From: Achromobacter aloeverae
GTDB lineage: Bacteria; Pseudomonadota; Gammaproteobacteria; Burkholderiales; Burkholderiaceae_B
Direction of reading: 5' to 3'
NCBI RefSeq assembly: GCF_004121055.1
Contig: NZ_PYAL01000002.1
Location: forward strand, 558,001-622,000
Length of the DNA: 64,000 bases
The translations under genes and the position numbers were made by a program. Shown one piece after another: positions 28,511 through 36,796 of this stretch (the first letter of the stretch is position 1; each line of letters begins with the position of its first letter). The notes under the pieces were generated by a model. It had not been told where the DNA came from. It saw nothing but the letters and a program-made list of their open reading frames with translations, and did no database searches.

Positions 28511-29219
28511 AGTAAAGGAACTGACCAAGCGCTTCGGCGGGTTGGTCGCCAACAAGGACATCAACCTGTCGGTGGGCGAGGGCGAGATCGTCGCCATCAT
28601 CGGGCCTAACGGCGCTGGCAAGAGCACGTTGTTCAACGGCCTGGTGGGTTATCACGAACCCACGTCCGGCACGGTGACTTTCGGCGGCAAGTCCATGCTG
28701 GGCCTGAAGCCGGAGCAGGTGGCGGCGATGGGGCTGGTGCGCACGTACCAGATCCCGCGCAACTTCGGCCAGATGACGGTGCTGGAGAACGCCATGGTGG
28801 GCGCCTTGCTGCGGCATCCGCGGCTGGCGGATGCCCGCGAGGCGGCGCGCAAGGTGCTGGACCTGGTGGGGTTGGCGGATCGTGCGGACGTCAAGGCGGC
28901 GGGTTTGAACGTGGCGGGACAGAAGCGGGTGGAGCTGGCGCGCGCGCTGGCCACCGAGCCGCGCATGCTGCTGCTGGACGAGGTGGCGGGTGGGTTGAAT
29001 CCGACCGAGGCGATTGCGCTGGCGGACATCCTGCGTGGGATACATCAATCGGGCGTGACGCTGGTGATCGTGGAGCACGTGCTGGAAGTGGTGATGCGGC
29101 TGGCGCAGCGGGTCCTGGTGCTGAATTTCGGCCAGATGATCGCCGAGGGACCGCCGCAGGAGATCGTGCGCAATCCCACTGTCATCGAGGCCTATCTGGG
29201 GAGAAAGCACCGTGCCTGA
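28497..29219 (+). CDS. livG: ABC transporter ATPase, LivG-like
   Basis: A 240-residue ATPase subunit with Walker A GPNGAGKST, the family segment VRTYQIPRNFGQMTVLENAM, a signature region replaced by NVAGQKRVELARAL, and Walker B MLLLDEVAGGLNP. The start is GTG at 28497 with GAGGGG upstream, inside the end of livM. Its stop overlaps the start of livF. Confidence 0.94.
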   Translation: MALLEVKELTKRFGGLVANKDINLSVGEGEIVAIIGPNGAGKSTLFNGLVGYHEPTSGTVTFGGKSMLGLKPEQVAAMGLVRTYQIPRNFGQMTVLENAMVGALLRHPRLADAREAARKVLDLVGLADRADVKAAGLNVAGQKRVELARALATEPRMLLLDEVAGGLNPTEAIALADILRGIHQSGVTLVIVEHVLEVVMRLAQRVLVLNFGQMIAEGPPQEIVRNPTVIEAYLGRKHRA

Positions 29220-29931
29220 TGTGATGTTGAAAGTCGAGAACCTGAGCGTGGCTTATGGCGGCGTGCAGGCTGTGCGGAATATTTCCCTGGAGGTGCGGGA
29301 GGGGGAGATTACTGCCTTGCTGGGGGCCAATGGGGCTGGGAAGTCCAGTACGTTGGCGGCCATTATCGGCAACGTGCGGCCTGCGTCGGGTCGGCTCGTT
29401 TTCGAGGGGCAGGATATTACCGGTACGCGGCCTGAGACGCTGGTGACGCGCGGGATTGCATTGATTCCCGAGGGGGCGCGTGTGTTCGCCCGGCAGCCGG
29501 TCGAGCAGAATCTGCGGCTGGGGGCTTATACCGTGCGGGATGAGGCGGTGTATAAGCGGCGGCTGGAGCATGTGTACACGCTGTTCCCGCGGTTGCTTGA
29601 GCGGCGCGAGCAGTTGGCTGGGACGATGTCTGGTGGTGAGCGGCAGATGCTGGCGATTGGGCGTGCGCTGATGAGCGGACCTCGGTTGCTGCTGATTGAT
29701 GAACCTAGTCTTGGGTTGTCGCCGTTGCTGGTCGAGCAGGTGTTTGATGCTCTGGCGGCGCTGAATCGGGAAGAGAAGTTGTCGGTGCTGCTGGTTGAGC
29801 AGAATATGGCGGCGGCGCTGGAGGTGGCTACGCAGGCGTATGTGATGCAGAGCGGGGCGGTGGCGTTGTCGGGGAGTGCTGCGGAGTTGGGGGCTTCGGA
29901 TGAGGTTAGGCGGGCTTATTTGGGGATGTGA
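29212..29931 (+). CDS. livF: ABC transporter ATPase, LivF-like
   Basis: The second ATPase subunit (239 residues) with Walker A GANGAGKSS, signature MSGGERQM and Walker B LLLIDEPSLGLSP. The start is GTG at 29212, eight bases inside livG. Codon use is odd: Gly is mostly GGG and Arg often CGG, with many T-ending codons, while neighbouring genes use GGC and CGC. The protein itself is intact and conserved, so this is a nucleotide-level shift rather than decay. Confidence 0.93.
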   Translation: MPDVMLKVENLSVAYGGVQAVRNISLEVREGEITALLGANGAGKSSTLAAIIGNVRPASGRLVFEGQDITGTRPETLVTRGIALIPEGARVFARQPVEQNLRLGAYTVRDEAVYKRRLEHVYTLFPRLLERREQLAGTMSGGERQMLAIGRALMSGPRLLLIDEPSLGLSPLLVEQVFDALAALNREEKLSVLLVEQNMAAALEVATQAYVMQSGAVALSGSAAELGASDEVRRAYLGM

Positions 29932-30770
29932 TCGATAGGGACCATTGCCGCGAGCAGGGTGTGTGGTTCCGGTGATGGGGAAGGGCGGCTGCGGCGATCT
30001 TATGGGTTTGCCGGCAGTTACGATATTTGAATATGGATTGATGCGAATAAGGCCTGCGACCAATACGGTTTGCAGGCCTTTTGCTTTCCGGCTAGTGCTG
30101 TCGTAAATCGCTTCTAAAACAGATGCTTTCATATACAATAAGTTACCTATTGTGCGGACGGGATATGGTGCTCATAGGCGTCGACAGAGCATCCAAGGAT
30201 CGGACCAGATGTTTTCCCTTAAGGTCTTTAGAGCCGCGATGGTTGCTGTTGCTTGAGCTGAAGGGTTTTGCCGCGGCGCTGCTCGGGGGCCATAAGATGG
30301 TGAGGGAAACGCCATTGAAGATCCGGCGATTACCATTTCAGAGTCATTGCGGCACAGGCTTGTCGCGGCCACGCATATGACGATCATAGGCGCGATCGAG
30401 GGGGCAAGGAACGACGACCGCGCACTATCCTTGAAGCCGGTTCTGGCAGCGATTTTGCCCTGGCATCAAGATATTGAACTGGATGGTCACGGTTACCGTG
30501 ATCGACGGGTTTCACTATCAAGTAGTCAATGGCGTCAGGTTCTGGGTGATTGATGTTGTGAATAAGACCGCTACTCCGGAATCGGCCGCAGGGGACAGAT
30601 CGATGACAAAAAGGCGCTACGGTTTGCTCAGAGGTGCTAGCACTAGACGTTAATGCTCTGATCAAAGTCCGGGCGTCGAAAGAACGGCCAGGACGTCACC
30701 ACGTAACTCCACACGGCAGGCATCCGGCAATGTGGGTGCCTGCCACCATCAGCTTTCCCAGGGAGTCGAA
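29932..30770. other. Left edge of the accessory island; no convincing gene
   Basis: About 840 bases between livF and the first island gene. A hairpin at 30049-30080 (AAGGCCTGC/GCAGGCCTT, 14-base loop, then TT) may terminate the liv transcript. Beyond about 30100 base composition becomes less GC-rich. Short open stretches exist, for example a 56-codon frame from the ATG at 30483 (begins MVTVTVIDGFHYQVV), but none has a ribosome-binding site or a recognised family. It is most likely gene remnants. Confidence 0.45.
30049..30082 (+). terminator. Candidate terminator after the liv operon
   Basis: Nine-base-pair stem AAGGCCTGC (30049-30057) with GCAGGCCTT (30072-30080), a 14-base loop and a short run of four T in total at the 3' side. 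It lies 118 bases after livF. The T-run is short, so strength is uncertain. Confidence 0.5.
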
Positions 30771-31132
30771 ATGAGTTACGACCTAGATTTTTGGAAGTAC
30801 AAATCAAACGTGGTGTTGGACGAATCGACGTATGAAAGCCTGAGTCAAGGCAAACATGTCGAAGGGCTCGAGCAATTGCCGACTCAGATATGTTGGCTCG
30901 TCTCACGACTCTATTCTCGGATGGCTTGAATCAACTGGATGGGCTGCACTGGGAATCTGCAAAACGTGGAGCATTTAAAATTTTCATCACGCCACAACTT
31001 TTTCGTGTGGACTGCTATGAAATGAATGGCGATGACATGAACCGCTTCATCGACCTTGGTTCTGAGTTCGGATGTCCGCTCTATGACCCTCAAGTGAGAA
31101 TGCGCCTTGATGTGAAAGCCGATCGTGAGTAG
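30771..31132 (+). pseudogene. Frameshifted small uncharacterised (immunity-like) gene
   Basis: Two frames together spell one small protein of about 120 residues: MSYDLDFWKYK...LEQLPTQ in the first (from 30771) and ARLTTLFSDGLNQLDGLHWE...EFGCPLYDPQVRMRLD in the second, to the stop at 31132. The join is near 30886, where one missing base explains the change of frame. I recognise the pattern (FWKYK start, then GAFxI...RxDCYxM...DMNRFID...FGCPLYDPQ end) as a family of small uncharacterised proteins that look like immunity proteins; the function is not established. Either decay or a sequencing error. Confidence 0.6.
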
Positions 31133-31351
31133 TTTACGAAGCGGTCCGTCAGGAGCGACTGCTTGTGGCCCGGACCTATCAGTCAACCGAAAATTATGCC
31201 CAGTCTCCGTACCTCTTTCTCAGCGAATTTCTCACAGTAGTGAAAGAGAACGAACGATGGTGAAAAGCCCGAAGGAAGCGCGACCCTCCGGCCGTTCGCC
31301 GCTGTAGTACAGTGTTACGCCATGGAAGCGTTATTACTTTGGAGAGCCGGA

Positions 31352-32086
31352 GTGTCAAATTTGGCGGTGTTGGTTGACTTTGACAATGTGGAATCAAGCC
31401 TTACCCGGGCCGGAGCTGTCAGCCTGGCAAAAATTTTAGTGCCGTTGATTCCAGCTTCTGTACTGGCCCGGCACACCGCGGTGCAAGTACGTCTGTATGG
31501 CGGCTGGCGCTGTCTGGGCACTTTGACGACAGGGGCTCAGAGGCTAATTCCGGATATCAGGGCGGGATCTCCTACGATCGCGGTACGACCGGGAACCGAC
31601 ACCGGACCGCCCATTCGACTGACGGTTGAATTGGCGGAAGGGCCTTTAGGTATATCCGCAACTCTTCAGGATACGCTGGTCCGAAATAGAGACCTGCGAA
31701 ATTTTCGCGCTCGGTCCACTTGGACCGAGTGTGCTAGCCCAGGTGGTGGTTGCGGTATGAGCATGCATTCCACACTGACACACTCCACCTCCTGCTCCAT
31801 GTCCGGCTGTGGGAGTCAACTACGTCATGTCTTGGTGCGCGACGAACAGAAAATGGTAGACACGCTATTAGTAGCCGACATCGCTTACCAAGCACTCGCG
31901 CTCAAAGCCACCGATATTGTAGTTGTGTCATCAGATACAGATATGTGGCCAGGAGTGCTGGTTGCAACCAGATCGGGATGCAATGTTGTGCATCTCCATA
32001 CGCGAGCCGGCTGGAGAACGCAAAAGCGCCTAATGTCAACCCTTAGCGAGGCTGCTAAGGAACACTATATGCAATGCAGTATTTAG
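31352..32086 (+). CDS. NYN-domain (PIN-like) putative ribonuclease
   Basis: A 244-residue protein of the NYN/LabA (DUF88) type, a PIN-like fold usually acting as a metal-dependent RNase. Acidic residues expected for the metal site are visible: D9 and D11 (LVDFDN), D170 (QKMVDTLLVAD) and D195/D197 (VVSSDTDMWPG). A segment at about 127-153 carries Cys 127, 134, 148 and 153 with nearby His, suggesting a zinc-binding insert. GTG at 31352, preceded by GGAGAG, is preferred to an ATG ten codons upstream that has no ribosome site. The NTPase gene begins nine bases after the stop, so the two probably act together. Family call is from motifs only. Confidence 0.8.
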   Translation: MSNLAVLVDFDNVESSLTRAGAVSLAKILVPLIPASVLARHTAVQVRLYGGWRCLGTLTTGAQRLIPDIRAGSPTIAVRPGTDTGPPIRLTVELAEGPLGISATLQDTLVRNRDLRNFRARSTWTECASPGGGCGMSMHSTLTHSTSCSMSGCGSQLRHVLVRDEQKMVDTLLVADIAYQALALKATDIVVVSSDTDMWPGVLVATRSGCNVVHLHTRAGWRTQKRLMSTLSEAAKEHYMQCSI

Positions 32087-32095
32087 GATCTTGCT

Positions 32096-34384
32096 ATGGA
32101 TATTAACGATCTCCGAAGAATCTTGACCGCATTTGCTGATGAACCGTCCGATGTCGATGTTCGATTGGGACGAATCGTTGCGCAAGTCCGCGACGAGTTA
32201 GTTGAGGCGACCGTCCACTATTCCACAACAGAGGACAGACACCTGCGTGTGGTCGAGAATGGACAGGAATATACCGCGCGATTTTGGCTTGTCAATCGCA
32301 TAGCGCGCCTCCCCCAGCTTGCGGAGCGGATCATAGCTGCCACCGGTCAGGTGCCGGATATCAGCTCGAAAAGCCCATTTGTGGTGCCCTCAGGTCAAAT
32401 GTCCGCAGATTTAAGTTCTTCCAGTGATGCTGATACCGCAGTTAATGACGTTGTGGAGACGCTACTGAGTCAGGCTTCGGCCCCTGTACCAGGCGCGACA
32501 TCGGTCCTGTATGTAACGTCGGACGCGGGCGAAGGTAAAACTACAGTGCTCAATCGGGCCTCGCGAGTTCAAGCTCAGCGCTATAAAGCGAAGCAGGCGT
32601 CTTCGTTGGTAGTGCCAATTCCGCTGAGTGGACGAGCCTTTTTAACCTTTGACGACGCCGTTATTGCAGCTTTAGTAAATAAGCTGCGTTTTAACTACTT
32701 GTATTTCGATGCATTTATAGAGTTGGTGAAACTTGGAGTCGTCGTTCCCGCATTTGATGGATACGAAGAAATGTTAGTGGAGGGGTCCAAGGGTGAGGCC
32801 GTTTCTGCTCTCGGTACACTGGTCCAACGTTTAGACTCGTCTGGAACCGTGTTTATTGCAGCACGGAAAGCCTTCTTCGAGTACTTAAGCTTTCGAACCC
32901 AAGCACGGCTTCTTGATGCGATTGGCGATCGATCGGCAGCGTTTGGGCGGCTGGCGCTCTCGCGGTGGAGCAAAGACCAGTTTTGTAGATACGGTCAACT
33001 TCGCGGCGTGGAAGATTCCTTGACAGTGTACGAAACTGTGGCCACCCGCCTCGGCGCTACCCACCCTCTTTTAACTAGAGCTGTACTCGTTCGACGACTC
33101 TTTGATGTTTTAGAAGGCGTCGATAGGACCGCCCTGGTAGACATGCTCGGAGCCAATCCGCACGACTACTTCTTCACCTTTGTCGATGCGATCGTTAAGC
33201 GCGAGGCGTCAGAGAAGTGGCTTGCTCGAGTTGCGGGCGATGTCATGGAGCCCTTGCTTCAACAAGGCGAGCATCACCAACTATTGGCCCAGGTCGCACT
33301 CGAAATGTGGCAGTCTTCGTCCACGTCCCTGCGACATGATGTCCTCGATGTTGTTGTCGACATCTTCTGCGAAGGCCTCAATAAAAGCGGTGCAGTGACG
33401 CGGCAAGTTAAGGAAAGAATCAAACAGCACTCGCTGCTTTCCTCCGAAACATCACGCGGACAAGGCGTTGGCTTCGATCACGAAGACTTTCAGAATTTTT
33501 TCCTTGGCGAAGGCCTTGGGCTAATCCTTTCCAAGAAGGCCATTACAGAAATCCGGGCGTTTCTTTCCGTAAATGTGGTGCCGGCGGCGACAGTGGAGCA
33601 ATCGGTGCAGTACTTGATAAGGCACCAAACGGATCTTATGGGCGTTTTTAACACGATTATTGCAATCAACCAGTCTGAGGTGGGTTACTCTTTCTGCAAA
33701 GAAAATTGCGGATCGTTGGCAATACGGGTGTTAGAGTGCTTGAATGAGGGTGAAGCTGCACTAGCGCTAAGAGGTATGTTCTTCCCTTCTGGCGCATTGG
33801 GCGGACGGGTTTTTAAACGAGTTCGATTTGAAAAATGTCATTTCCAACCTACGCATGTATCCAATGGACTCTTCGCTGACGTAGTCTTCGTGGACTGTGA
33901 ATTCGAGCGCATTGAGGTCGATCTACGCCAACCCAAATTGTTGTCCGGAGTTTCCTTTTCCGACTGCCGCATTGATTCTTTAGTGGTTACGGAAGAAGAA
34001 AACATTTACGACCCCATGTTGATCCTAGAATCGCTTCAGGCTCTCGGTGCGACGGTGGGAGATGGGCAAAGCACACTGTCGACGCCACTTCTTGTCGATA
34101 ACAGATTGAAGCTGCTTGAGCGATTTCTCCGTGTCTTTCTTCGGCATACGCATGTTGATGAAGACATTATTCGCCTTCGACTTGGAAAAGGCTTTTCATC
34201 GAGTTTTTTCGATGATTTGCTCCCCGTTCTGCTGTCAGAGAATGTTCTTGAGCAGACTTCTTGGCGGGGGCAAGGTGTGCAACGGCGCTTCAAACTAGTA
34301 AGACCGATGTCCGAAATTAGTGACGCCCTTGAGCTGTCCCGAGGAAGTTTCGATAATTTCCTAAAAATTCTCAGGGAAAATTAG
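32096..34384 (+). CDS. NACHT/STAND-like NTPase with pentapeptide-like C-terminal region
   Basis: A 762-residue protein. Residues 1-110 form an N-terminal domain I do not recognise. A P-loop follows at 141-150 (TSDAGEGKTT), a NACHT-type Walker B at 214-227 (VVVPAFDGYEEML) and a sensor-like strand TVFIAARKAF at 251-260. The helical region ends with FDHEDFQNFFLGEGL (460-474), resembling the HxxxQEYFAA box that follows NACHT modules. Residues 572-630 have short repeats like FKRVRFEKCHF and FVDCEF (pentapeptide-like beta-helix), and 664-760 is a helical tail, possibly winged helix. The ribosome site AGGA overlaps the NYN stop codon. Likely the sensor/switch of a defence pair with the NYN protein; function unproven. 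Confidence 0.82.
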   Translation: MDINDLRRILTAFADEPSDVDVRLGRIVAQVRDELVEATVHYSTTEDRHLRVVENGQEYTARFWLVNRIARLPQLAERIIAATGQVPDISSKSPFVVPSGQMSADLSSSSDADTAVNDVVETLLSQASAPVPGATSVLYVTSDAGEGKTTVLNRASRVQAQRYKAKQASSLVVPIPLSGRAFLTFDDAVIAALVNKLRFNYLYFDAFIELVKLGVVVPAFDGYEEMLVEGSKGEAVSALGTLVQRLDSSGTVFIAARKAFFEYLSFRTQARLLDAIGDRSAAFGRLALSRWSKDQFCRYGQLRGVEDSLTVYETVATRLGATHPLLTRAVLVRRLFDVLEGVDRTALVDMLGANPHDYFFTFVDAIVKREASEKWLARVAGDVMEPLLQQGEHHQLLAQVALEMWQSSSTSLRHDVLDVVVDIFCEGLNKSGAVTRQVKERIKQHSLLSSETSRGQGVGFDHEDFQNFFLGEGLGLILSKKAITEIRAFLSVNVVPAATVEQSVQYLIRHQTDLMGVFNTIIAINQSEVGYSFCKENCGSLAIRVLECLNEGEAALALRGMFFPSGALGGRVFKRVRFEKCHFQPTHVSNGLFADVVFVDCEFERIEVDLRQPKLLSGVSFSDCRIDSLVVTEEENIYDPMLILESLQALGATVGDGQSTLSTPLLVDNRLKLLERFLRVFLRHTHVDEDIIRLRLGKGFSSSFFDDLLPVLLSENVLEQTSWRGQGVQRRFKLVRPMSEISDALELSRGSFDNFLKILREN

Positions 34385-34453
34385 CCCGAGTACAAGGCTC
34401 AGCTTGCCTTGCTCGCCGCCTGTGATTTGCCTAATCGCGCGTAGCCACCCCTG

Positions 34454-35284
34454 TCAAGTAGACAACGGCCGATAGAGATTCGGAGCATGGGTTAGCCGGG
34501 GCATGTACTGCACCGGCGGGACGCCACCCAGGGCTTCATGGGGGCGGTATTCGTTGTAATCGACTAGCCACTGGTCGGTGATGGCCTGGACCTGCTCCAG
34601 GTTGGCGAACAGATGTGCATCGAGCACTTCCGTGCGGTACGTTCGGTTGAAACGCTCGATAAAGGCATTTTGATTGGGCTTGCCCGGCTGGATGTATCGA
34701 ACCGCGATGCCTTTTACCGCAGCTCATTCGGTGAATGTTTGGGAGACTAGCTCCGGCCCGTTGTCCAGCCGTATGGCATCCGGCGCGCCGTAGCAGTCGA
34801 CCAAGCGGCTCAAGACGCGGATCAGCCTGGCAGATGGGATCGACGTGCCAACCTCGATGGCCAAGCCTTCCCGATTGGCCTCGTCGATCACATTGAACGT
34901 TCGGAACCGCCGGCCGCAATACAGGGCGTCGCGCATGAAGTCCAATGCCCAGCAACGGTTTGGCTCGCTTGCCAGGTCCAGCGGCTGGCGAGGGCGGTCT
35001 GGCAACCGCTTCTTGCAACGCCGAGGCAAATTCAAACCCATATCGCAGTACACCCGATGCACACGCTTTTTGTTCCAGCAGCGGCCATCGAGCCGCAACC
35101 GGGTAAAGCACTCCCAGAATCCCCAGCGCCCGTGCCGGCTGACGATGGCATTGAGCGCTTCGATCACATCGGCATCTCGCTCGAATGCCGAGGCCGGCCG
35201 CTTGTAGTACGCCGCCCGCGACAGGCCAGCAATGCGGCAGGCACGCGTGATCGACAAGCGGGCTTGTACCAACTGCTCGACCAC
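34454..35284 (-). pseudogene. IS3-family transposase orfB, interrupted by an in-frame TGA
   Basis: An integrase-core (DDE) transposase frame of 276 codons. The HTH_21 and rve regions read cleanly (RWGFWECFTRLRLDG, RCWALDFMRD with the first Asp, LDNGPELVSQTF with the second Asp), then a TGA at 34724-34726 stands where relatives have TGG (TE-W-AAVKGIA). After the stop the same frame continues intact through the region of the catalytic Glu (NAFIERFNR) to a normal end at 34454. A single point change therefore removes the Glu-containing third of the protein. Confidence 0.85.
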
Positions 35285-35298
35285 CTCGGGCCTGGCCG

Positions 35299-35565
35299 TC
35301 AGGATTTTCGGTTCAGAACATCCTTGATCGCCGAATTCTCCAGGGCGAGATCGGCGTACATGCGCTTAAGCTTGGCGTTCTCGGCCTCCAGCTCGCGCAA
35401 CCGTTGCAGCTCGGACACCTGCACGCCCGAGTACTTGCTCTTCCACTGGTAATACGTGGCGTTGCTGATGCCGTGCTTGCGGCACAACTCGGCGACCGGA
35501 ACTCCGGTCTCGCCCTCCTTCAACACCGCAACGATCTGGCTTTCTGTAAACCTGCTTTTCTTCAA
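35299..35565 (-). CDS. IS3-family transposase orfA
   Basis: An 88-residue helix-turn-helix protein of the IS3 HTH_8 type: KKSRFTESQIVAVLKEGE, then AELCRKHGISNATYYQWKSK and a leucine-zipper region ending ALENSAIKDVLNRKS. It probably starts at TTG (35565). In this family it is normally joined to orfB by a -1 frameshift, giving the OrfAB transposase; with orfB broken, only this DNA-binding part could be made. Confidence 0.8.
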   Translation of the reverse strand: MKKSRFTESQIVAVLKEGETGVPVAELCRKHGISNATYYQWKSKYSGVQVSELQRLRELEAENAKLKRMYADLALENSAIKDVLNRKS

Positions 35566-35700
35566 GGGAGTCTCCGACTCTTGGAGGCTCCGAAATTCTA
35601 CTGGCTGATGTCTACCCCAGTGGGGGAGCTTACGCGCGGACTGTGCTGGGCAGAAAATAGGTGGCAGACCTCTGAGACTTTCCACGACTTCCAAGGAATC

Positions 35701-36084
35701 TCATGCGGAGTCATCGCGGCCTGCCCAAATGCGGCACAGGTCTGTCGACCCGTTCGTTCGGCGCCTGCGCCACCTATGGCACGGCCCGAATGCGAGGCCT
35801 GAAGCCAATGGCCCGCTTTTTGACGTGCCAGCCCTTGAGCTGGAATACCGTTGTACCGTGTTCTTGTTGAACCCCAGTAGATACGCCACCGTCCGGTAGC
35901 CGAACGAAGGCGACTCCTCGATCATCGCCTTGATCGGCTCTGCGTATCTGGGACCCACCTTGGGCTCGGCCTTCACCGCCTTGTAGTACACCGTGCGGCG
36001 CGGCACTTCGAACCAGCGGCACAACTTGGCTATCGAGACGGAGGTGCCTTCGGTTTGCAGTCTGTGGCGGATCGTCTCGATCAC
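35701..36084 (-). pseudogene. Truncated, frameshifted IS3-family orfB fragment
   Basis: The frame starts MIETIRHRLQTEGTSVSIAK and continues with the HTH_21-like region (KAMIEESPSFGYRTVAYLLG). Near 35860 the reading frame must change to follow the family (FQLKGWHVKKRAIGFRPR is in the neighbouring frame), and the start of the rve core (STDLCRIWAGRD) is the last recognisable piece. Its ATG overlaps the orfA stop. Confidence 0.7.
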
Positions 36085-36383
36085 TTCTCGTCCTCGCCCA
36101 GCAGGGACGGGAATTTTTTTCTGGCGCGCAACGCCAGCATCGCTTCGCCGTACGCCTCTTGCAGATCCTTGATCTGCCGTTCGTACTGCTCCTTAATTTC
36201 AAAAGGGCTGGCCCGCAAGGCGTTCTCCATGTCCCGCTTGCCATTTTCGACTCATTGTTCGACCTCCGAGGGCGACAGGTCTTACGCCCGACTCGCCTCG
36301 GCGACTGTCGTCTTGCCCTGGATGATGTCCAGCACCAATGCGCTCTTACGCTTGGCCGTCCATCGCTTAATTTCGTCTTCCAT
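36081..36383 (-). pseudogene. IS3-family orfA with two in-frame stop codons
   Basis: Reading from ATG at 36383, the 101-codon frame gives MEDEIKRWTAKRKSALVLDI, then VAEASRA, a TAA, DLSPSEVEQ, a TGA, and a long helical end ending in LLGEDEK. The two stops fall where Tyr and Trp would be expected. The decay is older than that of the neighbouring element. Confidence 0.75.
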
Positions 36384-36796
36384 TTGCTTGTTCAAGGTCT
36401 TTTTCCTTCGAATTGTGGCCTGAGCTGATTTTCAGTGGGTCATTACACAAATCTCCAACTATCGCTCCTGGGTCAACATCCTGGCGGCCAATGCCGCCAT
36501 TATGCCCAGGGGGCACTTTTGCCTCCGCGCCAGAGGGCAGTATTACTCCGGCGCTGACACTTGCCGGCGAAACGCAGACGCAAAACCGCCGATGCAAGTG
36601 ATTGACTCAGGCATTCTTTTCAATTATTCACCTTGGTAACCGCTTAAGCAACCGTGAGTGAATGTCTTGGAAGTACATGTGATTCACAGAGGATTAAAGT
36701 TTTCAGCGAAGAAAATTTATGTTACAAGACTGCTGAGACGCCTTCGGCGTGAAGACACAATATCTCATCCCTGCACCAATAGACTGGAGAAGTATC

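Larger units (their letters stand above)
34446..35630 (-). mobile_element. IS3-family insertion sequence with a nonsense-mutated transposase
   Basis: About 1.18 kb. It has an orfA/orfB organisation on the minus strand. Imperfect terminal inverted repeats share GTAGACA and then, with gaps, GCC(G/A)...TAGA(G/A)TTTCGGAGC-type sequence: the left end near 34452-34487 and the right end (reverse strand) near 35585-35622. Exact ends and target duplication could not be fixed. It lies directly downstream of the NYN/NTPase pair. Because orfB carries an in-frame stop, the copy is probably immobile. Confidence 0.8.
35700..36450 (-). mobile_element. Decayed remnant of a second IS3-family element
   Basis: The minus strand holds a different IS3-type orfA/orfB pair. 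OrfA has two internal stops, OrfB is frameshifted and cut off near 35700, before the catalytic core is complete. The outer end near 36425-36447 carries a sequence (reverse strand TGACCCACTGAAAATCAGCT) that looks like an IS terminus; the other end is missing, lost next to the first IS3 element. Confidence 0.65.

Noticed and set aside
29182-30138. A 318-codon minus-strand frame over livF
   Set aside because: It exists because livF uses GGG/CGG codons; its translation is Pro/Arg/His low-complexity and livF is a fully conserved ATPase.
30123-30665. Several short frames in the left island edge (85, 71 and 93 codons)
   Set aside because: They overlap each other, lack ribosome sites and show no family resemblance; described as remnant DNA instead.
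31125-31307. A 60-codon frame between the frameshifted gene and the NYN gene
   Set aside because: Basic, Ser/Pro-rich reading with no ribosome site; probably untranslated leader DNA of the NYN operon.
36413-36601. A 62-codon frame upstream of the TIR-like gene
   Set aside because: Starts within the presumed end of the IS3 remnant, no ribosome site and no family.
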